Shown in pieces: positions 46,401 to 60,096 of a DNA stretch of 64,000 bases. The position numbers were made by a program, and so were the translations under genes. Position 1 is the stretch's first letter; the number at the start of each line of letters is the position of its first letter. This DNA is from Adineta ricciae (lineage: Eukaryota; Rotifera; Eurotatoria; Adinetida; Adinetidae), in assembly GCA_905250025.1 (NCBI GenBank), contig CAJNOJ010000156.1, positions 62,001 through 126,000 on the forward strand, read 5' to 3'. Below the pieces are notes generated by a model. The model was not told the origin of the DNA and made no database searches. It saw only the letters and a list, made by a program, of their open reading frames with translations.

Positions 46401-49400
46401 CTGCTTCGGATTGAAAAACAGCAGCTAATTGTTTTAAATAAATGTCAAACGTTTTCAAAAATGGTCGATTCAATGTTAGATAGCGCATCAATAGACAAAT
46501 ATCATCGTAATCTATATCAGAGATATATCGTTGTTGTTTACGAATAACTACTGGTAAGATGAGCATCTTAAGTATCGTTATCTTTTCGCCTTTCTTCAAT
46601 TCAATATCATCGGTAATCGTCGCTGTGGAATCCGTATTCTTTCGATTCATTGATTCATCCATGTCATCATAAACGATTTCAGCATGTGCTGTTGAAGGCT
46701 TTGCTCGTCGAGTTATAGTTTGAGTCAATCGTTCAATAGTTAAATTAACATCGTGAACCCATTGACCAACGTGAAACATTTTAGAAAACTATGTAAAAGA
46801 AGATGAGGTATTAATTGCAGATGTATTGCGTTTCATGTCAACTTACTTGACAGGTTGGTTCGCTTTGACTGAATTCATTTAGATAAATGATCAAACTACG
46901 ATGATAACGTAATGGATCAGTTTTATATACTTCTAAAATATCTTCATCTGTTTCGATGGTTGCTAGAGTCTATTTGATGAAAAGAAAAAGCACGTGATGA
47001 ATATTTTAGCACAAAATGATTGAGTCATACTTTTTTTACTATATGATCGAGTCGAGCTTGACTTTCACGAGAATTCAAAACATCAATTGCAATCGTGTCC
47101 CTTCTCAATTGAGCAGCAACAGAACCAAGATAATCTAATGATTGCAAACGCACCTGTATCGGTACTGATGTATTGGAAAAATTCTTCATTAATAATCTCG
47201 ACAACAGTGTGAGAAGGATTTCTGACGCTGGCCATTCTGGTCGATTAGCAGTTACAAGTAAATCTGCTAAGAAATTTTCGAAAATTATTCGATAATCATC
47301 TTCTCCTTGTTTCGTTCCACATGAACGAAAGAATAATGTTAGAAATTTGTATGCGATATTTTGTGCGGTTGAATAAGTACTCAAGAGATGTAATTCATTG
47401 GCTGTATCGGTTACATTGTTATTGATTGTTGATACAGGTGAGTGGATGATATGCATGATTAACGCAGTGAACATTTGAATGGTTTCACCCGATGGCAAAC
47501 GGTAACATCGAAGACTTTTTTTACTTGTCGGTAGACGCACAATGGATAGAAGAATATCATCGAGAATGGAATCACGGTGATATTCATAACGAGAGAATAT
47601 TTCGGGAAGAATGTTCAGTGAATGTGCTTGTAAATCAAAGATATTTTCAACATAAATACAACTAACTGTAAATGAAGATATCTAAACAACGAATTAGATA
47701 TGCATTTTGCTGAATAGTAGAGAAAATAGCATACGGCAAGAATAATTGTATCAGTGAATTTGCCTAATGGTATCAGATCTGTAATGCTTTGAAATAAGGT
47801 GACAAATCTATTGTAGAGTAATTGTACTTGTTTGCATTTTGCCCCGGTTACTTTCGAACGTTTTTGTTTGGTGACTAGAGGATCTGTAAAATGACAAAGT
47901 AAAATGAAAACGTCTTCTTTCTATTCGATTTTTCTACCTTTCGCTTGATTATCACTTCGATAGAGCGGATCGTATTCGGGAAAGATCGTTTTCGCTAATT
48001 GAGACTTGATGAACAAACTAGTGTATTCAATAACATTTTCGATGAGAATTTCTTTGGACATCTGAGGTGTTGTTATAATGTTCAAAGCAATTTCACATGC
48101 ATTTGTACACATTGTTAAACGTTCGAATACTAAGATTCTCCAAGCACGTTCATCTTCTTCTGTGCTTTTGGTTTCATCATCGGCATCATGTTTAAGTATT
48201 GGATTTAATTCGATGCCTTGTTTAATGCGTAATGAGAGAATTTCTAGCAAACGTTTTAGTTTAGTTGGATCAACTCGTGTGAGATAAGTTGATAGTTTTA
48301 ATTTTTCCGAGAGAGTGGACATTTCTTCTAATGTTTGATCAGATAATATTAAATCGAGGTATTGATCATCGGGTGTTTCGTCAATTTGATGATGATGACG
48401 TTCGTAATCATCATAAAATCTATCCAATAGTTTCATGAAACGTTTATAGGATGTGTTTTCATGTGGATTCGCATCGATATCTAACGCCTTGTGTGCCAGA
48501 CGGTCACGAGTCTTCTTTTGAAATGCACTCATCGCATCATTGGCAGTATTTTGATTGAATTTGACTTCACCTGATCGACGTATTCGTTTTCTTAAAGGTT
48601 GATCTTCGTAGTCCTCATCTTTCTCATTGTCACAACTATAGTCATCGTTCGATTCCGCTCGTTGACGTTTTTTCTTCGGCGATTGGTTTAAAGATGTTGT
48701 ACTGCTATGAGTGGAACGACGGGGACGAGTTGAACGTTGTGTATTTTCCTGTGATAATCTTCGCACTAGATCAGGTGTTAATTCTGGAGGAAATAGTTCT
48801 AGAAGAGACAGCATTGTCTGGTATGTCGATTATTAGTTCACAAGGCTTACCTGGGTCGTCAAATTGAATTTTCTGTAGAATAATTCGGGGGTGATCATAG
48901 ACTTCTTCTCCTTCATCTCTCTCAGTTGAAGTTGCTATAGGAGATTTCGAATGAAATGTGGATAGTTTTCGTAGAAAAACTTCTGAGAATAACCTACTTG
49001 ATCTTCTTGAAGCATCAAGCTTGACACTCTTATTGACCATCAATAAGAGAGTTCTGCTGGTGAATTCGTGCAATGGAATCTTTTCAGTCTAGACAAATAT
49101 TCATATTCGTGCTGTGAAGAGGATCTCAGAAATGATATTCACGAACTTTGGTCTCATCGCTGGATTTGAGTGGTGAACTATGCTCGGATACTCGTGACGA
49201 ATCATGAGATTTCAGAGGAGATGTTTGGCAATCTGATGATTGATCATTTTCAGAGGGTGATGGTAAAAAACCCCAAGCACCTATCAATGAAATTTCAAAT
49301 TACTGTCAAACATTCGTGAACGTTGTAAAAATATTACCCAATGGACTGACTTGTTCTTGTTCTTCAATATTTCGGTTTGTATTAGGTGAAACTTTATACA

Positions 49401-49738
49401 GAGTATGAATGCCTGGCGACGATCTAAAGCAGACAGAAAAAGAAGTGCATATTTTCGAGTAAAAATGTCCACGTACATTGTCGAATTCGTTACAATTGAG
49501 AGTTGGTTTGCAAGTTGCTGTGCCAATGGACCATCACGACGGTGGATTGATGTACCTGAGTGTTCATTTGCATTACTGTCACTACTATATTCCATCGTTT
49601 GATTATTCAATGACGATTCGTGTATAACTGTATTAGATTGAAAAGCAGAAGGAAGCGTTTTTTTTTCTTTGTATTTTAGAATTACGAACCATTGCTATTA
49701 GATCCTGATGTTAACAGAGAAGATTTTGAAGGATCCAT
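43429..49738 (-). CDS. NIPBL: Nipped-B-like protein (SCC2), cohesin loader
   Basis: Sixteen exons, 5,478 nt, 1,825 residues: 49738-49690, 49627-49477, 49423-49338, 49280-49147, 49088-48998, 48934-48851, 48798-47938, 47883-47735, 47681-47031, 46969-46847, 46788-46173, 46120-45705, 45655-45304, 45247-45102, 45047-44324, 44273-43429. The N-terminal part is short and disordered, with a basic RPRRSTHS and KKKRQR region. From about residue 300 the HEAT-repeat body follows vertebrate NIPBL almost block by block: LPTSKKSLRCYRL, RSCGTKQGEDDYR, IRSKAMKCLCTVVEADPTILAR, VSVRKRVVKIFRDVC, FQQVWFTPT, LVHPVQFIPFLIAM, NLAYFPYQ..EEPLFI. NIPBL with MAU2 loads cohesin on DNA and drives loop extrusion. It is shorter than the human protein (about 2,800), mostly at the N-terminus. 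The ATG at 49738 is an inference from a small first exon that joins in frame. Confidence 0.95.
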
Positions 49739-50491
49739 AGATATTTTCCTAATTGTTCGTTTGGTCAAATCGCAAGGACAAAGGAAATACTTGCTAACGA
49801 ATCAGATGATTGAACAGAAAAGATCAGCATGTATACATACGCGCACGAGACACACACGAGGAAGGAAGAACGAACGAATCAATACTGTTCGATCATATAC
49901 ACACACACTCGCGCTCTCTCTCTCTTTTTCTTTCTGTGATCATATGACCAATAGAAAATACAGATCACAACATCCGAAGTTCAGTCTAATGAACCGCCCT
50001 CTTCTGACGTTTACTATCTCTGCGTGTGAAATGCATATGATGTAAACAAATACTCTTATAAACTCATTAATCTTGCACTTCGAGTGCTAACATGAATTGT
50101 TAAAAGACCATTGACTGAATAATCAAAAGAGTGTTTCTATGATTCAACTGTTTTTTCGAACATACAGCCCATATACATTACGATTCGTATTATTAAAAGC
50201 TTCGCATTACTGAGATCTTTTGTAGAGAATTTCTGATTCCTGTGTTTTTATTCAAATAGAATCGATGATGAAGAAAGGCACACACTTTGGCTTCGTCTTT
50301 AACCGGACAAGGCTTCTCTGTATAAATTTTTCGCTGCTAATAATTTTTATATTTCACATTTCTATAATCGTATATTTATTAATTAAAACGCATGGTCATG
50401 CGACATCCCGTTTATGTACAACTTATATCAACAACACTATTTCTAATCGAAATCGTCTTCATAAATTGATTGATTTGTTATCTTCGAGTAG
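49739..50491. other. intergenic between NIPBL and the next minus-strand gene
   Basis: About 750 bp with the NIPBL promoter and the 3' UTR of the downstream gene. A plus-strand frame at 50265-50513 starts with ATG-ATG and has one hydrophobic segment; its end overlaps the last coding exon of the minus-strand gene, so it is left without a call. A CT-rich simple repeat lies near 49910-49930. Confidence 0.4.
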
Positions 50492-51877
50492 TTATGTTCG
50501 ACGAGCTAATTGATAGATTACCACAGCTGCCACTCTGTCTTTTTCTGGCATTATCGGGCTACCGGTAGTTCGAAGTTCAAAGTAACCTTGTGCACGGGTC
50601 GCAATCTAGAAAAGACATCAAATGAATACACAATGAAGTTAATTTATAATCTTTCAATTCATATGTTAATTTAGTTTTCTCAAACTCATTTCATTCATAC
50701 CTCGTTTTCACTAATTCCACGGAAGAAAAGAAAAGAAGAAAGTTTGTTTTTTTTTACTTCAAATTGTAAAGAGTACAAAAAGGAATGTTATATACCTTTT
50801 CTGTTGTCGTCCGTCGATAAAATAAACTTTCGATGGATTGTGTAATTTCCTATGATCATTATAAGACGGTTCAATCGAATTGATACTATTTACATATTGA
50901 TATGCAGGAGGATTTATTGCTGGTAAGAACGCTAGCTGTTGTTGATCACGACGAAGGGTTCGAAATTGTTGATTATTTCGAAGTGGAATACTCGGTAGAT
51001 GTGAATTACTTGATGAATGATCATTGTTAATATGATGAACAATATCGTCGACAGATTTCGAAATTCCGCGAGAATGTATGGATAAATTTGTCGTAGAGAA
51101 CTCTGAGTGATCGCGAGCTGTGAAACTACCAGACGGTCCACTAACTGTACCGTGAATCGAAACTTGATCGTCATCCTCATCGTCACCATTATCAAGATGT
51201 TTGATTCGTCCGAGTGACGAAGTTGATAAAGACTTTCGCTGAAGACGTGGATGAGAACTTAACAAGTAACCTTTTTGTTTACGGTAATCTTCAATATAAG
51301 ATCGTTTCGACGGATGGAATTTAAATTTCGTATGATGATCACTTAATGTCGAATAGTATTTCGTAGAAAGTGAATAAGGATTTTTCGCATGGCGAAAGTT
51401 TTTCAGTGGTTGAAGTGGATCATTTCCTTGAGAACGAATATAATTTATTGACACATCTGGCCAGGGACCGATACGATCGATCGTTGCTTGAAGAGTTTGT
51501 GGATTATCTGATAGAGAACTCGAGCGTTTGCTATTTGCATGGTGTAATGGTGTTGGGACAATCGAATGGATTGGTTGTGATCCGGGATGAATGCGCGGTG
51601 GTTGTAGAGTTTGCAGACCAAGAAATGATGGACGCTGATTGCTACAACGCAATAAATCACGTTTAAGTAATCTTTCAGTTCTCAATGGTACATTAGGTTT
51701 TAAACATAAGGTTGAAGAATCCGAATGATACGTTTCTGTACATACATCATTTGCATTCGACGAAGAGGAGATGTGATTTTCAACATGCGGAATAGGTACG
51801 AGCTTTGTCTGAGTTGGGAATGAACGTTGTTGAGTGTTTTTATTAGGTACCGATCGTTTTGCTAATTTAGGTTTCAT
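50492..51877 (-). CDS. unrecognised disordered protein with a 10-nt microexon
   Basis: Three coding exons: 51877-50796, 50710-50701 and 50605-50492 (TAA), total 1,206 nt, 401 residues. Joining through the 10-nt exon (TGAAAACGAG, flanked by TTAG and GTATGA) is needed to carry frame into the last exon; skipping it would break frame. The first exon is polar, Ser/His/Pro/Arg-rich, with an acidic GDDEDDDQ patch and no globular domain seen. The last 38 residues look folded and conserved (RAQGYFELRTTGSP, then DRVAAVVIYQLARRT). The function is unknown. The ATG at 51877 is chosen because the open frame upstream has only a TTG. Confidence 0.6.
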
Positions 51878-52438
51878 TCTATCAACACGTAGAATGAAAA
51901 ACAAGTCTCTTATAGAGAACTTCCAGCCTTTTAACAGTTAGAAAATAAATGAGGAGGGAAGAGAGAGAAACGACTGGCACTGTTGTTTACATTGGCAATA
52001 CCTTTGCTCGTTTTGTTGATGTTATTGAATCAGTCAAAATGAAACAGAGAAGAGAAAGAAAGAGAGAGAGAGAGCGTAAAGCAGATTATATAAAACAATT
52101 TTCATCGAGGGAGCAATAGAGCTTTTTGATAATAGTAGGATTGTTGAGCATAACAAAAAATAAATAGAAATATACATTTTTTTGCCCTATTTCGCGTGAC
52201 TTTGTTGGAGTTCGGTTCCGATGAATGAGCGATTACAAATTTAAAATTACAGAAAGAAAAAGAAACGTTGCTGAATGATCATCATTGTATGACATCTGTT
52301 TTTGGCGTCGTAGTACATGGAGGTTGTTGCTCACGCTTTTCAAAAGGAAAGGACTGTAAATGGCGCTAGATGTTCTTTTGTGAAGAAAGAACCTTAATTC
52401 ACTTAACACATTAGATTTTGAATGTTTTAGATTGAACT
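51878..52438. other. divergent promoter region
   Basis: 560 bp between the minus-strand gene and BBOF1 on the plus strand, with a GA simple repeat at about 52050-52076. No open frame of coding character. Confidence 0.45.
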
Positions 52439-54473
52439 ATGCCGAAAAAAGGCAAAGGAAAAAAAGGTGGCAAGGGAAAGAAAGGCAAGGGGTGAGTCTG
52501 CATTCACTTTTTAATCAAATTTCTAGAAAAGACTTTATTGTTTTCAAGTAAGAAGAAGAAAGATGCTTCGCCCATCAAAATGGCCGCACGAAATACACTT
52601 TTATGGAAAGCCCGATTGAACGTCGCCGATTCATCGCAGAAAGAATATCGGTATGAAATTAAAAATTGAATTCATGGCTTGATTATCTACTTAATAGAGA
52701 CTTGGTGGGACATTTGAACACAGAAAATGAAACATTACGTGACCAATTGCGACAAACGGAAAAAGATACACTTGACGTTATTTCATTCTTGAAAAAGCAA
52801 GATATCGATAAAGATGCGGAGGTAAACTTGTTCTGCAAGAATTTTGTAACCATTCGTAATGTGTTCAGATTGAGCGATTGAAACAAGAGATCCAAGATCT
52901 TCAAGTGGACAATGCTAAAGAGAACGACGAATTGGTATACGTAGTTCTTGACATTCGGTCAACTTGAACATGAGTTTATTTTGTAGTTAAACGATTTCAA
53001 ACAACAAAAACGTTATTTAGACGAGAAATTGGCACGAAAAGAAAGCGACCTGGACATCGTTCGACATGAGCTCAATCAGATAAAAGATTTTCGAAAGCGA
53101 AAAGATCAAATGCAAATTGAACTTGATGAAGTACATATTCAATGACACAATTCAAATATTGGTTCGATTTCACGACTTGTTTAGATAAAGCAAGCAATGA
53201 TTGCGAATGAACGTGACCAAAAAGAATCGTTAGAAAGACAAGAACGAAAGTTTGCCGATGAAAAACAACGTCTTCAGCAAGATTGTAACAAAAGAATCGC
53301 GGAAATCGCTGAAAATGCACAAGACGAAGCCATTAAGTACGAAAACAACAACAAATGCATGTTGATCACCTTTTGTCTTTGTTACAGAACTTTGGATGAA
53401 AACGGTCGGAGTATTTTCAAAGAAAACGTCGGTCTGATCAAATCTTTGCATATTTACAAACAAGAGTTAGCCGATCTGCGACAAATACGCGAACAATTAC
53501 TGAAACAAGCGAGTATAGTCACCGATGACAAAGACATCAATAATTCATTAATGAAGGAAAAAGTTGAACAAGTTCAACAGCAAAATAAGATCATCAGAGA
53601 AGTAAGATCATCGATGATGAATCAACTAATCATAGTCGGTGATTTTCGTTTTAGCTAAAGGAGAAGATCCAATCATTGGAAATCTCTTTGACACAGTTCA
53701 TCGAAGAATTTAATGTCGAGCGACAACAACTTTTAGAACAATCACAAATTGAACACGAGTCTTCACAGAATGAAATTGTAAAATTACAACGAGCTTTGGA
53801 ACTGAAACGAAATGAAATTAATAAAGTGAAGAAATTGGGCAAAACAATTCTTCAACAACGATCGGAATTGGAAATAATGTTTTTGGATGCATTGCAGTAT
53901 GTGAAACGACAGATCGTCTTCGAACGCTTTCAATCTCCAAAAATCGAACTTAGTGCAAGTGAAAATCGAATGATAACTGTCTATCAGGGACAAGGAGACG
54001 CGACACGAGCTGGAACGTTAACCGAGTTTAATCCAAATGGTGCTTTGCAAGGATTGGACGAAGAAACAAGATGGTAAATATTGACATGTTTCTTTCAACA
54101 ATGAATAAACCTATTCAATTGAATAGGGAACACCTGACGGCCAATTTGTCAGCGAGTGACTTAACATGGGAACAAAAAGAACAAGTTCTTCGAGAACTAT
54201 TCAAACGAATGAATGAGAAGAAACCTCATATGATGCTAGAATCTCGAACTCAAACGTAAGACACTTTTCAATCGTTAATCTTCACTCTTAAGTTTGCTTT
54301 CTAGTGAACAATCTATTCACGAAGATCAACCAGGTGACAGTACAACAAATATATTTGTAACTCAAACCGATAGCACAATCCCTAATGAAAATCAATCTGA
54401 TTCACGCAGTAATGTCAGTACTTCAACTGTACCCAAACTACCTCAAATATCCTCCTCATCGACACACACATGA
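52439..54473 (+). CDS. BBOF1: basal body orientation factor 1
   Basis: Ten exons (52439-52491, 52549-52650, 52698-52821, 52869-52934, 52987-53130, 53185-53336, 53388-53601, 53655-54073, 54127-54255, 54305-54473), 1,572 nt, 523 residues, close to the human length of about 529. The start is a Lys/Gly-rich tail (MPKKGKGKKGGKGKKGKG); next come W-K-A-R-L-N-V-A-D-S-S-Q-K-E-Y-R and ISFLKKQD, long coiled coils with NGRSIFKEN, and near the C-terminus DLTWEQKEQVLRELFKRMN, the BBOF1 signature. BBOF1 (CCDC176) is a coiled-coil protein of motile cilia that aligns and maintains basal body orientation. This fits an animal with ciliated epithelium. Polyadenylation signal AATAAA at 54498-54503. Confidence 0.92.
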
Positions 54474-54837
54474 CCTGAGCTTAGCAATTTTGTGTGAAAT
54501 AAAGTCTTTATTTTGTAAATCTCGTGTTTTATTTTCGAAATCTACATGCGCGTATTTTATTTAAGATCCAATGAAAATATACAAATTCGAACAAAAGATG
54601 GTGCAACATTCATTTGTCGTTTATATGAGAGAAAATGTACGCGGAGTCTGGCTAGTAGATAAATATGTTAATGTTGAATAAGAAACAAAGAATGGTTTTT
54701 CGAAAACATAATGTGTAAATCTTCAAAAAAAAACGCATTCCTTTGAATTCTAAAGGATATTTGATAATAAAAACAAAAACTTAACCCAGGAAAAATGAAA
54801 AGATGAACTTTGTATTTATGTTTTCATTGGAGAAAAA
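54474..54837. other. convergent 3' spacer
   Basis: 364 bp between the convergent BBOF1 and tryptophan 2,3-dioxygenase genes; AT-rich, holding both 3' UTRs. Confidence 0.5.
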
Positions 54838-56529
<1,692 letters not shown>

Positions 56530-57973
56530 TTATCTTTTAGAAAGAAAGATAGTCGAATGTAATTATTTATTGATGCTACCGCGTGATTTTTATATTACTC
56601 TTTCTCGTACAAATGTAATAAGAGTTATTCGGAATAGATATCCGAAGAGGAAGAACAATATGTGTATAAAAGAAAAGAAGGCAACGCTGAGCGAATGTTC
56701 ATAAATATTCATTCACTATAACATTGCATCAGAAAGAAAGATGTCTCGTGCAGTAGATGATGCAAGATTCAGTCTGAACAAAAGAAATTCAACCTCGGTA
56801 AGTGAATGTCTTTTCTAAACAGCAGCATGCAAGTATAAAAACTACGAAATTTGAGTCATAAGGTAATTCACTTTTCTTTCTCGTACCATCTGGTGCTACC
56901 TCCAACTTCCAAAGATTCTGATTTTCATTACAGAAACCGAAATAATATGAATAAGGTCTGACGTCATTTGAAAAGCGAAAAGTGGCCTTAAAATTATACA
57001 GAAAAAAAGAATGGTAGCATATGTATATGCCTAAGTAGTAAATAAATATATATATATACCGGATCGAAAAATGTGTTTGGCAGGCTTTAGAACTAAGACT
57101 ATTCGAAACTTTTTTTTTCTTTTCTTCCTCTCTCCCTTTTATTCTTCATTACGGACATGTGGAGTTATTTCATTGAAACCGTTTGAATAGTTATTCGGTT
57201 CGCCTACTGTATAAATAAAGTCTATACAAGAAAGACATGCAGCTGTGACTATCAAGATTGCTGAGATGGGAATATGCAGCAATTATGAAACGCTAAATTC
57301 AGATAGACTTCAATGAATTTCAGGAATGATCATCGTAACATGATGCAATGCGAATATTTTGCGTTGATATACAGCGATTCTATTCATTCGACACACCCAC
57401 TTTCTTCTATTCTTTCATGTAGCACAAAGGAGATAGACGATATCAAACCTACCTGTGTATAGAGTCAAATGACAATAATCACATGACAATTGGATCATAT
57501 GTGTCTTGTTTATATAGATATACATACGTTCGTGCGTCTATTGAAGGTGAGAATTCAATGAAGCGAAACGCAGGCGTGCTTGTGAAAAGATTGCCGTTAG
57601 AGATTAATCATGATCAAAACGGATTATAGATGTGTTAAAGAATTTATGTATTTATATATATATATATCATAAACAACAATGAGTGTAAAGAGTTTGGAAT
57701 TGCCACAAAGATGTTCGAAGAAGAAGAAGAAAAACAAAAAGAAAACATATTTAGTTAAGATTGCTGAAATTACAATCGGAAAAGAAGAACGATGTGCTCT
57801 TATGTATTTGTCGCATTCTCCTGATGAAAATGAAGTAAAAAGAAAATGAACTGTTTAAGATACGCACAAACAACATCACCACCGAAGGAAAAAAAAAGAA
57901 TAAATAAATATTAAATAAACTAAAATTGCTCTTGCTTCAATTGGGGAGCGAAGAAAATAAACGGTTGAAAATT
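56530..57973. other. 1.4-kb spacer with possible short spliced gene and TA repeats
   Basis: No large gene. It holds a short plus-strand coding-like exon at 56741-56797 (separate entry), TA dinucleotide runs at about 57046-57058 and 57653-57667, and otherwise AT-rich sequence. The left side should include the TDO2 promoter and the right the 3' UTR of ARFGAP1. Confidence 0.45.
56741..56797 (+). CDS. possible first exon of a small spliced gene
   Basis: ATG at 56741 opens 19 codons ending at a perfect GTAAGT donor, with a TATAAAAG box near 56662. A downstream TTACAG acceptor near 56930 would add only Lys-Pro-Lys and a stop, giving a 22-residue peptide; other acceptors may be used. The peptide is basic and resembles no known family. 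Promoter, start and donor agree, but no continuation could be confirmed, so this is weak. Confidence 0.3.
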
Positions 57974-59500
57974 TTATTTGGTATCGATCGATTCCCATCC
58001 AGCGTCATCGTCATCGGCCCACTTTTCCTCATCGAAATTAATTAGATTCGCTGCAGGTGCTGGAGCCGGTGCCGGTGCTGGCGTTGGCTTAGCTTTCGAT
58101 TCTGATTTCGTTTTCGATGAAGCAGATGAATTCGCACTACTAGTCTTTTTCGACGATGAGGATCGAGTTGTCGAAGACGAAGGTTTAGGAGCAGGCTCGT
58201 CATTTAACCATGATTCGAAGCTAAGGTCACGTTCTCGTTTGGAAACATCATCATTGGATCTCGATTGTTGATTATGATGAGCGACTGGTAAACTATTGAA
58301 CGTATTCTGATAACCAGAATCACGGTTCGTTGATGATGAACTAGATTGTTGTTGATATGTTGAAGAAGACCAATCGTTCTACAAAGAGATACTTATTGAG
58401 AATCATAAAGACTAATGAGCAGCTCACTGTATCGGAATAACCATGAGTATTACGAAGACGCTCGTCTTCCCGATCAGCTGAATGATAGTTTCCTGACCAT
58501 AATGATTGCATATCGGACCATGTTTTGTTACCGATTTTACCCATGGATGATGCGATACTAGTAACTCCAGTTTGAACATTTGTCAATAGTGAGCCATCTT
58601 TGGCTTGTTCAGTTACTTTTGATGTTAGTTCGCTTGCTTTGTCAGCTGCGGTTTTGGAAATTTTAAAAACTGAATCTTTTGCTACTCCTGCCCATTTTGC
58701 AGCATTTAGACTCATATTCGATATCGATGATGTCAATAGATCTGGATTCGATGATTGACGTTCGCTTGAAGCGTCATAATTTGTATTACCAAAGCCCCAA
58801 TATTTCGGATTCCCGCTGCCAAGACCGGATGCATACTGTTGTTCACCCGAGCCACTGTTTTGATAGCCACCATAATCTTCACTACGCTGTTCTGATGCTC
58901 GATACTGTGCTCGTTCGACTGGTGGAGGTGGCTAATGAATATCCAGGATGGCAATTGTGCTTCGTTTATAACCAAGCTTGTACTTACTTTCGATTGTTTT
59001 TCGCTAAAACTCGATGATGAAGATGACACATAAGGAGAACTGTGGTTTTGAGCCGGTGAACTGTTTTCTGACCATGTTTTACCTTGAGCTTGAGTCGATA
59101 TCTTGTCTCGGTAAAGAGCAGCAGCACGAGAGTTGTATCGTTGCTGCAAACTCATTGTACTTGCATTATAATCTGGTTGACTAGCCAGAAATTCCTTGGC
59201 TCGACGGTTACCTCCAACTTTCATTTTTTCGAGTTCGAGATCTTTCCATTTGTCCATAGTGATCGAGCGGACAAATGATAGATGAACACCAAGACCACGG
59301 TGCTTACCGGAACATTCCAAACAAATAAAAATACCTGATAAAACGTAGAGAGTTATAAATTAATGGGAGAGAAAGACCTGTATCTCACCGTAGGAGACAG
59401 AAACCCATTGAGGATTCAATGCTCCACATTCAAAGCAAACGTTGTTGTCATCTCTTAGTTTAAGATCTTTTAAAACCGATCGAGTACGTGGACTAGCCAT
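57974..59500 (-). CDS. ARFGAP1: ADP-ribosylation factor GTPase-activating protein 1
   Basis: Four exons (59500-59389, 59334-58988, 58931-58428, 58378-57974), 1,368 nt, 455 residues. The N-terminal ArfGAP domain has the zinc finger C-x2-C..C-x2-C (CFECG...CLECSG) followed by KHRGLGVHLSFVRS with the arginine finger, then MDKWKDLELEKMKVGGN. The middle has a region rich in Ser, Ala, Gly and bulky residues (SISNMSLNAAKWAGVAKD to the WSDMQSLWSG end), resembling the ALPS curvature-sensing motifs of ARFGAP1. The tail is acidic and Ser/Lys-rich with an Ala-Pro repeat and ends in DDDDAGWESIDTK. ARFGAP1 stimulates GTP hydrolysis by Arf1 on Golgi membranes during COPI vesicle cycles. Confidence 0.92.
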
Positions 59501-60096
59501 TCCTCTCCCACTCTCACTTTCTCTCAATCAAAATCTAAAACAATCCTAGTTCTTGAAGAAGATTTACAAAATAATAATAATAAAAAAAAAACAAAAGAAT
59601 GTGGAAATGTTCGACTCTTTGCACCTAAAACTAACTCTGAATTAGTTGCTAAACTTAAGCTCGATTACATTTTATCGATATTGCCGATTACTCTGTCGAT
59701 CAATATTCCTGGAAGATAAAAGAGATTCCTTAGAAAAAGACACCGTACAAGATTTCCACATACATTCTCTTCACCAACAGATCGATAATGAAAAATGATA
59801 ATTATCTAACCGATCTGTTTAAACGATATTTATAAATTCTAATCAGGATGGTCTCTGATTGACTATGCCATTGTCGGATCGTTGCTTTCTACATTTTCAT
59901 TTGTCTAAACTCGATTTTCTATAAATAAACAGACTAATCATTGATACAAAAATCAAAACCTTCCTTTTTTCTTACATTCATACAATCATATTTTTTACTC
60001 TTCATAATTAAAATTGATCTGATAGTCCGCGATATCCATTCCACTGATTAGGCCAGTTGATCCGAGAGTTCTATCACTTATTATTTTAGGTATATC
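59501..60096. other. divergent promoter region
   Basis: 596 bp between ARFGAP1 (minus) and tetraspanin (plus), AT-rich with an A-run near 59580. No coding character. Confidence 0.45.

Noticed and set aside
50265-50513. Plus-strand ATG frame with one hydrophobic segment
   Set aside because: Overlaps the last coding exon of the minus-strand gene at 50492-50513 and has no known motif; not called.
57046-57667. TA dinucleotide runs considered as transposon ends or an origin
   Set aside because: Plain microsatellites without flanking repeats or genes of mobile elements.
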